A stretch of 64,000 nucleotides of DNA from an uncultured Bacteroidota bacterium (GTDB taxonomy: Bacteria; Bacteroidota; Bacteroidia; Chitinophagales; LD1). Shown here piece after piece: positions 26,549 to 34,137 of the stretch (the first letter of the stretch is position 1; each line of letters opens with the position of its first letter). The stretch spans positions 3,923-67,922 of the forward strand of contig CALAYL010000054.1 of assembly GCA_937894725.1 (NCBI GenBank), given 5' to 3'. The notes beneath the pieces were generated by a model. The model worked only from the letters and a program-made list of their open reading frames with translations. It made no database searches and was not told the origin of the DNA. Made by a program: the position numbers and the translations under genes.

Positions 26549-27237
26549 GCCAATGAAAATCGGAGATAGTTGATAGGTTTATTTTCTGCTAAAAATTTAG
26601 TTTCATAGTAGGTTTTGATAGTAAGAAAATCGAAGTCTAAGGGAGCAGCATATATATCTTCTTTATAGTAGTGCAGGGTTAATTTCTCTGCATCTATGAC
26701 CTCTTTTGTAAATCTAAATATCCCCAAGTCATCTGTCTTGAGCTGAATGATAGCGTTGGGCTGAAGTATTTTTTTGTATCTATTCAAAAAGAGCGGGTGA
26801 GTGAGTCGATGTTTTTCATGTTTATCTTTAGGAAATGGGTCAGGGAAAGTAATCCAGATTTCAGCCACTTCTTTTTCAGCAAAAAATTGAGCTATATTTT
26901 CAATTTTCATTCTTAAAAAAGCCACGTTTTCCAAGCCTTCTTCGAGAGCCGTTTTAGCTCCTGTAAAAATTCGTGGCCCTTTGAGGTCAACTCCTACGAA
27001 ATTGCGGTCAGGATATGCTTTTGCAAGATTGACCGTGTATTCTCCTTTACCACAAGCGAGCTCAAGCGTGATGGGATTATCATTTTTAAAAATTAACTTA
27101 TTCCATTGCCCTTTGGGGTCGATTTTTTCGCCCGAAGCAGTCTCCAGCGCGGCATCGTCAAAATGGTGATGCTGATATACATTTTCAAAGCCAGCAATAG
27201 CTGCTATCTTTTTCTTTTTTACTTTACGTCCTCCCAT
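26545..27237 (-). CDS. trmB: tRNA (guanine-N7)-methyltransferase
   Basis: Uses SAM to make m7G at position 46 of tRNAs. Motif I is LELACGKGEYTVNLA, followed by NFVGVDLKGPRI; the diagnostic WITFPDPFPKDKHEKHRLTHPLFL follows in the second half. The length of 230 residues is normal for bacterial TrmB. The start MGGRKVKKKK gives a basic N-terminus like relatives in the phylum. It is upstream partner of the alkyltransferase-like gene and divergent from a hydrolase gene, with a TATATTTG -7-like element at 27067-27074 offset +200 (that is 27267-27274, minus strand). Confidence 0.95.
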   Translation of the reverse strand: MGGRKVKKKKIAAIAGFENVYQHHHFDDAALETASGEKIDPKGQWNKLIFKNDNPITLELACGKGEYTVNLAKAYPDRNFVGVDLKGPRIFTGAKTALEEGLENVAFLRMKIENIAQFFAEKEVAEIWITFPDPFPKDKHEKHRLTHPLFLNRYKKILQPNAIIQLKTDDLGIFRFTKEVIDAEKLTLHYYKEDIYAAPLDFDFLTIKTYYETKFLAENKPINYLRFSLA

Positions 27238-27296
27238 GCCGTTTTTTTGTTGATATATTTAGTACGCAAATATAGAATCTGTATGATTGCAGTGGT

Positions 27297-28100
27297 ATGA
27301 AAATTTCAAAAACACACTTTTTTAATTTCAAAGAGGCCTCTATCGCTTATCAAATCTATGGTAGAGGGCCTTCGGTAGTTTTTCTGCATGGCTATTGCGA
27401 AGATAGTTTTATATGGCAATCGGGCATTAAGCGATGGAGCAAAACGCATACTTGTATTACAATCGACCTACCCGGTTTCGGAAAATCAAGTTTACTTAAA
27501 GGCTATTCGATCGAAGACTTAGGTGATATGGTAGCCGCTTTATTGTCACAACTTTCTATTGCAAAAGTTTCGTTGATTGGACATTCGATGGGGGGCTATG
27601 TGGCTCTTGCCTTTGCAAAAAAGTATCCTTTGTTATTGTCAAGTATTGGGCTCATTCACAGCCACTGTTTTGATGATAATGAAGCTAAAAAGGCTAATCG
27701 AAGAAAATCAATCGATTTTATAAAACGACATGGCACATCCGCATTTTTGACACCATTTTACACCCAACTTTTTGCAGCTGAAAACTTCGCTAAACACAAG
27801 CATCTCATTGCCGATTTGACTAGGAGAAACGCAAGTTTAAGTGTAGAAGCGATCATAACAGGGGCCGAAGCGCTAATCAATAGACCTAGTTTTGAGCAGG
27901 TGTTAAAAAGTATTGACTGTCCTGTGCTGATTTTTGGGGGAGGGCAAGATGCAGCCATAGCTAAAGAGCAGACTATGAAAATGGCTACTATGCCCGCTAT
28001 TGCTGATTTTTATTTTGAGCAAAACGTAGGACACATGGGCTTTTTTGAATGTAAATCTATTTTTGAAAAAGCGGTGAGTGATTTTTTGGAGCGAATATAA
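27297..28100 (+). CDS. Alpha/beta hydrolase
   Basis: Cytoplasmic hydrolase of unknown substrate (267 residues). The fold markers are clear: FLHGYCEDSFIW forms the oxyanion-hole strand-loop, GHSMGG carries the nucleophile Ser at about residue 98, the acidic residue is near FGGGQDAAI, and the catalytic His is in NVGHMGFFE. There is no signal peptide. The cap region between the strands is short, as in esterase or epoxide-hydrolase-like members. It stands alone between trmB and the xre gene. Confidence 0.85.
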   Translation: MKISKTHFFNFKEASIAYQIYGRGPSVVFLHGYCEDSFIWQSGIKRWSKTHTCITIDLPGFGKSSLLKGYSIEDLGDMVAALLSQLSIAKVSLIGHSMGGYVALAFAKKYPLLLSSIGLIHSHCFDDNEAKKANRRKSIDFIKRHGTSAFLTPFYTQLFAAENFAKHKHLIADLTRRNASLSVEAIITGAEALINRPSFEQVLKSIDCPVLIFGGGQDAAIAKEQTMKMATMPAIADFYFEQNVGHMGFFECKSIFEKAVSDFLERI

Positions 28101-28220
28101 GCTTGTGATGTTTCAATAAATGAGTTACCTTTTATGCTATTTTCTTAGTAATGAAACTAAACCTCTGTCTGTATGCATGAGGTTAGCTACTACAGACTTT
28201 AGCGTATATACGATTATCCG

Positions 28221-28448
28221 CTACACCCCTTTAAAAAACTCCTCTAAAGGCACATCCAAATGTGCACCTATTTTATAAAGTGTCTGTAGGGTTACATTCA
28301 AGCCACCTCTTTCTAATCTACTGAGTGTGCTGATGTCTATATCTGTCTGATAGCATAGCACTGCCTGCGAAAATCCCTTTTCTAATCTGTATTTTTTTAC
28401 TTTTTGACCGATAAGCAGCTGGATGCTTTTTTCTGAAGGGTATTTCAC
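28221..28448 (-). CDS. Small Xre-family transcriptional regulator
   Basis: A 75-residue single-domain helix-turn-helix protein (IGQKVKKYRLEKGFSQ, then TDIDISTLSRLERGGLNVTLQTLYKIGAHLDV) that would bind DNA as a dimer. It has no sensor domain. It is divergent from the secreted-protein gene at 28547, with a 98-bp gap containing the near-perfect palindrome TAGGAGTATAATCCTA. Autoregulation and control of the divergent genes are inferred from that layout. The Cys-containing variant VLCYQTDI in the first helix pair is a minor oddity. Confidence 0.85.
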   Translation of the reverse strand: MKYPSEKSIQLLIGQKVKKYRLEKGFSQAVLCYQTDIDISTLSRLERGGLNVTLQTLYKIGAHLDVPLEEFFKGV

Positions 28449-28482
28449 CCTCTAAAAATTTAGAATAAAATTTTTGTTATTG

Positions 28483-28498
28483 TAGGAGTATAATCCTA
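28483..28498. promoter_or_regulatory. Candidate Xre operator (16-bp near-perfect palindrome)
   Basis: TAGGAGTATAATCCTA is symmetric at 14 of 16 positions around a central TATA. It lies 35 bp from the xre start and 49 bp from the divergent gene start, the usual place for an Xre dimer site. A second inverted repeat, ATATTCA/TGAATAT (28526-28532 and 28542-28548), overlaps the start codon of the divergent gene. Confidence 0.5.
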
Positions 28499-28546
28499 TA
28501 TTCACATAATAGACCGAGATACTGTATATTCATGTAAAATCTGAAT

Positions 28547-29536
28547 ATGAAAACACTCACCAAAACTGCTCTACTGATGTATCTGTTTTGCCTAGCATAC
28601 TCCCCAGCCACCGCACAGATAAACCTCGTGCCTAATCCGAGTTTTGAGGAGTATGATAGTTGTGCCTATTTTATTACGTATTTTTATGCTAGAAATTGGA
28701 TTAATCCTACAACTGCAACACCTGATTATCATCAAGCTAATTGCAATAATTCATTTTCAGGAGTGCCTAACAACTTCATAGGCTTTCAAAATGCAAGAAC
28801 AGGCTTGGGATATGCAGGGTTTTTAACAAGTGATTTACGCCCCCAATCTACCGATTACAGAGAATACATACAATGTAAGTTTTTAAAAAAAATGGAAAGA
28901 GGTAAAAAATATATAGTTACCTTTTTTGTATCCTTAGCAGATAAGAGTCAAAAAGCCTGTGATAATATTGGGGCATACATTTCTAGCGTAGCTCCCCACA
29001 GTTTCGATAACTTGAATTTATATGTAACCCCACAGGTAGTTAGTACTCATTTTAGCCCCATTGCAGATACCACGAACTGGATAGAAATCAGTGGAGTTTA
29101 TGAGTCTAATGGTGATGAAGAGTTTTTAACAATAGGGGTTTTTAGTAAAAATACTAGTACAGACTGGATTTATGTTGATAGTTCAGCAGATTACTATGAG
29201 CCTTATTATTATGTAGATGATGTATCTGTAGTTGAAATAGACGAGGAGCCATTCAAAATGCCAACTGCATTTACTCCAAACCTTGATGGAAATAACGATT
29301 TATACTATCCTGTATATTTTGATAGAAAATTAAAAATAAAGGATTTTAGAATTTATAATGGGTGGGGCGAGATCGTTTACAATGATCCAAGCAAACCATG
29401 GGATGGCACTTTTATGGGGAAACCGCAACCACCAAATATTTATACCTATTATATTTTTGCGGATATCCCTTTGCCAGACATACTAGACTCTTTCAAAACC
29501 TATAGGAAGATAGGTGCTTTTATATTGATTAGATAA
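28547..29536 (+). CDS. Secreted protein with gliding-motility-type (type B) C-terminal domain
   Basis: Probable cell-surface protein exported through T9SS. The signal peptide MKTLTKTALLMYLFCLAYS ends at PATAQ. The mature start NLVPNPSFEEYDSC and the beta-rich region to about 235 look like a carbohydrate-binding-like jelly roll, and the NPSFE opening is common in such domains. The last 85 residues (MPTAFTPNLDGNNDLYYPV ... RIYNGWGEIVY ... WDGTF) are the gliding-motility-associated C-terminal domain used as a type B T9SS signal. It lies 22 bp upstream of the S74 fibre gene, so the two are probably one transcript. Confidence 0.85.
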   Translation: MKTLTKTALLMYLFCLAYSPATAQINLVPNPSFEEYDSCAYFITYFYARNWINPTTATPDYHQANCNNSFSGVPNNFIGFQNARTGLGYAGFLTSDLRPQSTDYREYIQCKFLKKMERGKKYIVTFFVSLADKSQKACDNIGAYISSVAPHSFDNLNLYVTPQVVSTHFSPIADTTNWIEISGVYESNGDEEFLTIGVFSKNTSTDWIYVDSSADYYEPYYYVDDVSVVEIDEEPFKMPTAFTPNLDGNNDLYYPVYFDRKLKIKDFRIYNGWGEIVYNDPSKPWDGTFMGKPQPPNIYTYYIFADIPLPDILDSFKTYRKIGAFILIR

Positions 29537-29558
29537 TTTTTAAACAAAAACTTTTATT

Positions 29559-32468
29559 ATGAAAAAATTTAAATTTTCTTTAGCTATTGGTATCATTATT
29601 TGTATCCTTCCAACTTATGCACAAACTCCTTGGTTTTTAACTGGGAATAATCCAAGTACGACCAATTTTCTTGGAACTACAAACACTCAACCACTCCGCA
29701 TTCAAACTCAAAGTGCTTTCCGCATGAAAATCAATCCCAATATCAGCTATCAGGTCAATCTACTGGGCACTCAGCCCAAAAATGGCTTCACACTCATAGG
29801 GCCTAATACGTCTAATGGTAGCGGTACTGGCTCGCTATACGACAACAGTTGGGGGGCGTTTAGCCTCCTCCACCTCAATGGCGATGGTCAATTTGTGGAA
29901 GAATGGGGCTATAGAAACTGGATGCGTACGGGTATTACCTTTACTGGCAATCGAGACCTTGCGTATATGGGACTAAGGAAACTTAGCACCAATGAACAAG
30001 AAGAAGACATGACCGAAACTACTATAGCCTGGACAGACAATAATGGATCAAATGGATTTTCATCCGATGATTTGCAGTTTCGTTTTATAACCGGTAGAAG
30101 CGGTGGAGTCGATAATCTCGCTACGCCCGATGACCTAGATGGTCTCCACATAGCTCGATTTACCTCAAACGGTAGAATCGGATTTGGCAATACCTTTGGG
30201 CTAAACGCTACGGGCATGACCCCAACTGTGCCTTATGTAGCTCCTCAAAACCTCCTTCACATGAGCCTTTCGGGCAATCAACCTGTATTTCTTCAAATCA
30301 CTAATAGAGATAATGCAGGCGGTAGCTCAGGCACAGGCGAAACAGCAAATGACGGACTTTATCTAGGCTTGCCAGCTACTACGGCTAACAATATGCCGGG
30401 TATTTTTAGCAATAGAGAAAACGACCGCCTCTTGTTTAGAACCAATGAAGCCAATAATTTTAGTACAGGCGAGCGTATGCGAGTCATGCACATAGGCGCA
30501 TTGAACGATGGTGTAGGCTTCAATCCAGGCAATCTACCCAATAATCTGACCCGTATAGGTATTAGTCACAATCCAGATAATCCAGTAACTCGCCCATTGA
30601 GTCTGCTACATCTTGGCTACAATACACAAGCCGCCATACCAAACGAAAATGGATGGAGACCGTGGATGGATGTGGGCATGTATGTGTCGCAGCAAAGCGA
30701 TAACGTGTATATAGGCTTAAAAGACGAGGGCAATGATAGACAAGATGCGGTAGTGAGCTGGGGCGATAATCAAGTGAATGCGGGACCAGCAGGAGCAGGC
30801 CCCGACAATTTTAGATTTATCTTTACTTCTACCCCATTTGTAGGCGCAGGGGGTACAGTACCAGCCACAGGAGCTAATGGATTAGAAGGTTTACGAATTT
30901 CGCCTACACAAAATAATGGTTTACGCACAGGTATAGGAGGCGACCCTACGGCTAACTTGTATAACGGAGGTAGCCAAAATCCTACAGCTACCCTAGAAGT
31001 GAACGCATGGGGAGGAGGCGTAAATAATAGTGGACTACGTTTTACGAACCTAACGAGCGCAGCTACTCCAACTGCAAACCCAGGTGCAGGAGTACTTTCT
31101 GTAAATGGAAATGGCGATGTAGTCTATGTAGAATCAAATACCGCCACACCTGCTATCGGAAACTATTGCCCAGACCCACAAATGCCACTTGCAGACCATT
31201 TTGAAGTGCCCTTAAATGGGTTTTCGTATAGTTTTACAGCAGAACCTGACCCAAGTGCAAGTAATGTGAATATTGGAAATGTCACTTGTGGTTTACAATT
31301 ACCAGCAAGATTGTTAGTGTATCAAACAGAGAGCATGCCTGATACTTCACAATCTATAGCAATTGCTGGAGTAATAGATGGTAACCATTTAAATCAGAAG
31401 TATCAGTATGGCATTTATGGAATTGCTAATACTATGAGAACATATGAGCACGCTGGTGTGTTTGGGGTTTCTTACAATCCAATTAATGGTAATGGAGGAC
31501 CTTGGTTATCAAGAGGTATTGGAATAAAAGGAGAAGCAGGTGGAGGAGATGAAAACGTTGGTGTATTTGGTGATTGTGTAGGCAATACTAATCAAAAATA
31601 TAATTATGGAATTTATGGTAGAGCATCAGGTGCTACTGTGCAAAACTACGCTGGCTTCTTTCTTGGCGATGTTTTAATTTCTGGCACAGGTTGGGTTAAT
31701 GGAAATCAAGTTATAACATCAGATAGAAATTTAAAAACTGGAATTACTCCAATAAGCAATTCGACTAGTATTTTAAAACAATTGTTACCATCCACTTATT
31801 ATATGGACACCGTTAAAAATATTGGCTTAGGGTTGTCAAATAGAAGACAGTATGGTCTTATAGCTCAAGATTTGGAGAAAGTATTGCCCGATTTAGTGCA
31901 TGAAACTCAAGTAGCAGAAAGAAGAGACTCTGCAGGTAATATAGTTGCAAGAGAAACCAAGTATAAAGGTATTGATTATATAGGACTCATTCCATTTCTT
32001 ATAGGCGCCATACAAGAACAACAAGGGGAGATGGGTATAAAAGATTCTGTCATTAATTCGCTAAATGAAAGATTATCGAAATTAGAAAATTGTATCAATG
32101 GATTGAATTTATGTAATAGAACTAATTATAGAGTAATCCCAAATACTCCCAACACAGAAGAAAATGAAACGAATACTACTAGTAATTCGGTGAAGCTTAG
32201 CGACCCGCAAAACATCGTTTTAAATCAAAACGTGCCTAATCCTTTTGCAGAAAACACTAAAATTTCGTTTTTCTTGCCTAAGTCTGTGAATAGTGCCAAA
32301 ATCATTTTCCATAATCAAGAAGGAAAGTTGATAAATAGCGTGACTATTACAGAGCGAGGCAATGCCACCTTGAACGTATATGCAGATGATTTGAGTAGTG
32401 GCATTTATACCTACACCTTGATAGCAGACGATAAAGTAATCGATACTAAGAAAATGGTGAAGAATTGA
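29559..32468 (+). CDS. Fibre-like surface protein with S74 self-cleaving chaperone domain and T9SS tail
   Basis: A 969-residue exported protein, signal peptide ending at about residue 21 (PTYAQ). Residues 40-540 contain loosely repeated units with LLHM/LLHLGY and Asn/Gly-rich strands. Residues 600-710 have YGIYGIANT/YGIYGRASG repeats, as in tail-fibre shafts. An S74 intramolecular chaperone follows from S721: SDRNLK places the catalytic Ser721-Lys726 dyad as in phage endosialidases. RRQYGLIAQDLEKVLPDLV follows, then a short coiled coil at 811-850. The end (LNQNVPNPFAENTKISFFL onward, about 886-969) is a type A T9SS domain. Autocleavage at Ser721 would separate fibre from sorting tail. It is not phage: no prophage genes surround it. 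Confidence 0.85.
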   Translation: MKKFKFSLAIGIIICILPTYAQTPWFLTGNNPSTTNFLGTTNTQPLRIQTQSAFRMKINPNISYQVNLLGTQPKNGFTLIGPNTSNGSGTGSLYDNSWGAFSLLHLNGDGQFVEEWGYRNWMRTGITFTGNRDLAYMGLRKLSTNEQEEDMTETTIAWTDNNGSNGFSSDDLQFRFITGRSGGVDNLATPDDLDGLHIARFTSNGRIGFGNTFGLNATGMTPTVPYVAPQNLLHMSLSGNQPVFLQITNRDNAGGSSGTGETANDGLYLGLPATTANNMPGIFSNRENDRLLFRTNEANNFSTGERMRVMHIGALNDGVGFNPGNLPNNLTRIGISHNPDNPVTRPLSLLHLGYNTQAAIPNENGWRPWMDVGMYVSQQSDNVYIGLKDEGNDRQDAVVSWGDNQVNAGPAGAGPDNFRFIFTSTPFVGAGGTVPATGANGLEGLRISPTQNNGLRTGIGGDPTANLYNGGSQNPTATLEVNAWGGGVNNSGLRFTNLTSAATPTANPGAGVLSVNGNGDVVYVESNTATPAIGNYCPDPQMPLADHFEVPLNGFSYSFTAEPDPSASNVNIGNVTCGLQLPARLLVYQTESMPDTSQSIAIAGVIDGNHLNQKYQYGIYGIANTMRTYEHAGVFGVSYNPINGNGGPWLSRGIGIKGEAGGGDENVGVFGDCVGNTNQKYNYGIYGRASGATVQNYAGFFLGDVLISGTGWVNGNQVITSDRNLKTGITPISNSTSILKQLLPSTYYMDTVKNIGLGLSNRRQYGLIAQDLEKVLPDLVHETQVAERRDSAGNIVARETKYKGIDYIGLIPFLIGAIQEQQGEMGIKDSVINSLNERLSKLENCINGLNLCNRTNYRVIPNTPNTEENETNTTSNSVKLSDPQNIVLNQNVPNPFAENTKISFFLPKSVNSAKIIFHNQEGKLINSVTITERGNATLNVYADDLSSGIYTYTLIADDKVIDTKKMVKN

Positions 32469-32492
32469 CATGAAAATAGTCAAATCTGCTAC

Positions 32493-32520
32493 AAGGTCGG
32501 CATCCTAGCCGACCTTTTTT
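32493..32520 (+). terminator. Rho-independent terminator after the S74 fibre gene
   Basis: AAGGTCGG (32493-32500) pairs with CCGACCTT (32509-32516) and a T-run follows. It ends the 28547-32468 transcript, so the barrel gene downstream has its own promoter. Confidence 0.9.
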
Positions 32521-32558
32521 ATTCCTTCCATAAATTATTTTATCTTAGTCAAAAAAAA

Positions 32559-33278
32559 ATGAAGCGTAATTTTCTCCTCTTACTATTGATAGCATCTACA
32601 TCCCATGCATCTTTTGCCCTTACAGATAAAATTCGGCTTGGTTTTATGGCATCTCCTGGCATGAGTTGGTTTTCGCCAAAAGGAAGCGATTTGAAAAAGG
32701 GACCCATTAAATTTGCTATGAATTATGGCTTGGTGCTAGACTATTATTTTAAAGATCAAAATTATGGCATCCAAACAGGTTTATTGGGTGGGTTAGAAAA
32801 TGGAGTATTGACAAGCAGAGACGCTTTTACTATCAACACCACTAAAAATGTGAGCGAACGATACAATAACCAATACATAGGGCTACCGGCATACTTAAAA
32901 TTGAAGACGAACAGTCTTAAAAAGTTTCATATTTATGGACAAGTAGGCTTTGAATTGATTTTTACGCTTTCATCGCGTGCTACATTTAGCGAGCCGCTTT
33001 TGGATGTGACCAATAGTACACTTATTGCTATCGAAAAAGAAAATATTTTTGCCAAGGATAATGGGGTAACTAAGATTATACCTGAATTTAGAAGCAATTT
33101 TTTTGACTTTAGATTGGCAGCTGGAGCCGGTTTTGAATATGACCTCACCGATCAAATAGCACTGATGGTGGGTATCAAATATCACAATGGTTTTGTGAAT
33201 GTACTAAATGACCGTGACGCCAAAAAGGATCCCATCTTAGTGCGTAACCTTCTTTTTACAGTAGGTTTTATGTTCTAA
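32559..33278 (+). CDS. PorT-like outer-membrane beta-barrel protein
   Basis: A 239-residue protein with signal peptide MKRNFLLLLLIASTSHASFA, then alternating hydrophobic/polar beta strands and a terminal strand LLFTVGFMF ending in Phe, the outer-membrane insertion signature. GFMASPGMSWFSP and the strand pattern YGLVLDYYFKDQNYGIQTGLLGG resemble PorT-family eight-stranded barrels. The specific function is unknown. Because it follows the fibre gene after a terminator, any link to surface display of that fibre is only positional. A TATCTTAG -7-like box lies just upstream. Confidence 0.8.
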   Translation: MKRNFLLLLLIASTSHASFALTDKIRLGFMASPGMSWFSPKGSDLKKGPIKFAMNYGLVLDYYFKDQNYGIQTGLLGGLENGVLTSRDAFTINTTKNVSERYNNQYIGLPAYLKLKTNSLKKFHIYGQVGFELIFTLSSRATFSEPLLDVTNSTLIAIEKENIFAKDNGVTKIIPEFRSNFFDFRLAAGAGFEYDLTDQIALMVGIKYHNGFVNVLNDRDAKKDPILVRNLLFTVGFMF

Positions 33279-33295
33279 GTTGTGGATTAGTTTTT

Positions 33296-33326
33296 TTGAT
33301 GTTGTTTACAGATGATTTTACATTTG
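33296..33326 (+). promoter_or_regulatory. Bacteroidota-type promoter of rnc
   Basis: TTTG (33296-33299), a 19-bp spacer and TACATTTG (33319-33326) match the phylum consensus exactly. The predicted transcript would begin about 10 nt before the TTG start at 33343, which supports that start. Confidence 0.65.
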
Positions 33327-33342
33327 TAGAAAGTTATCTCAT

Positions 33343-34059
33343 TTGTCACTCATCCGAAAAGCATACAACTCTTACGTTTCTAACGATAAATCGTTTGCTC
33401 AATTTATTAAATCTATATCGGGAGTTACGCCCTCTAAGCTATCGTTATATAAACAAGCATTTAGCCATCGCTCTTCATTTCAAGATGCTAAAGAAAACAA
33501 CGAACGCCTCGAACTCTTGGGCGATTCGGTTATAGACCTTTTGGTAGCGGAATATCTTTTTAAAAAATACCCGTATAGAGAAGAAGGTTTTATCACCGAA
33601 ATGCGCTCTAAGATTGTAAATAGAAGCTCCCTCAATGCAGTAGGGGTTCGGCTGGGGCTAACCGAAAAGGTAAACTGGAACAAAAAATATGCTACAGCTA
33701 CGCCCAAAGATATAGCGGGCAATACTTTCGAGGCATTGGTAGGGGCACTATATCTCGATGCAGGATTGGATGCGGCTCGCACGTTTATGTTTAAGCGCGT
33801 ATTGAAAAATATGATAGATGTAGATACACTTGAGGCTACCGATATAGATCATAAAAGCAAACTATTTCATTTTGCTCAACGTTATGGTAAAAAACTCACC
33901 TTCGAAATAGCTAGCGAAACCCTTAAAAATAGGCGCTCTTACTTTGTCATCAGCTTACAGCTAGATGGAGAAGAGATAGCTACCGGTGAGGGATTTAGCA
34001 AAAAAACGGCTGAGCAAGCGGCCGCATATAAAGCCTCGCTTTTACTTAAAAACGAATAG
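33343..34059 (+). CDS. rnc: Ribonuclease III
   Basis: Double-strand-specific endonuclease for rRNA precursor and mRNA processing. The catalytic domain has AFSHRSS, the signature NERLELLGDSVIDL at about 53-66 with catalytic Glu/Asp, and DIAGNTFEALVGALYLD with the second acidic pair. The C-terminal dsRNA-binding domain runs from about 165 (DHKSKLFHFAQ ... KKTAEQAAAYKASLLL). The start is TTG; no ATG exists in the frame before the first domain, and a stop at 33313-33315 closes the frame upstream. The length of 238 is normal. Confidence 0.94.
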   Translation: MSLIRKAYNSYVSNDKSFAQFIKSISGVTPSKLSLYKQAFSHRSSFQDAKENNERLELLGDSVIDLLVAEYLFKKYPYREEGFITEMRSKIVNRSSLNAVGVRLGLTEKVNWNKKYATATPKDIAGNTFEALVGALYLDAGLDAARTFMFKRVLKNMIDVDTLEATDIDHKSKLFHFAQRYGKKLTFEIASETLKNRRSYFVISLQLDGEEIATGEGFSKKTAEQAAAYKASLLLKNE

Positions 34060-34084
34060 AAGTGACGTTCGTTGAAAAAAAACC

Positions 34085-34115
34085 TTTGTTTGTTATAAAA
34101 AAACTAACATATTTG
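34085..34115 (+). promoter_or_regulatory. Promoter of the modular T9SS protein gene
   Basis: TTTG (34085-34088), a 19-bp spacer and CATATTTG (34108-34115) form a one-mismatch match to TTTG-N19-TAnnTTTG, 22 bp before the ATG at 34138. Confidence 0.5.
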
Positions 34116-34137
34116 TATTATAATCTAATTAAATAAG

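Noticed and set aside
29559..32468. Prophage tail-fibre gene
   Set aside because: It has a signal peptide and a T9SS sorting tail, and no phage genes are nearby.
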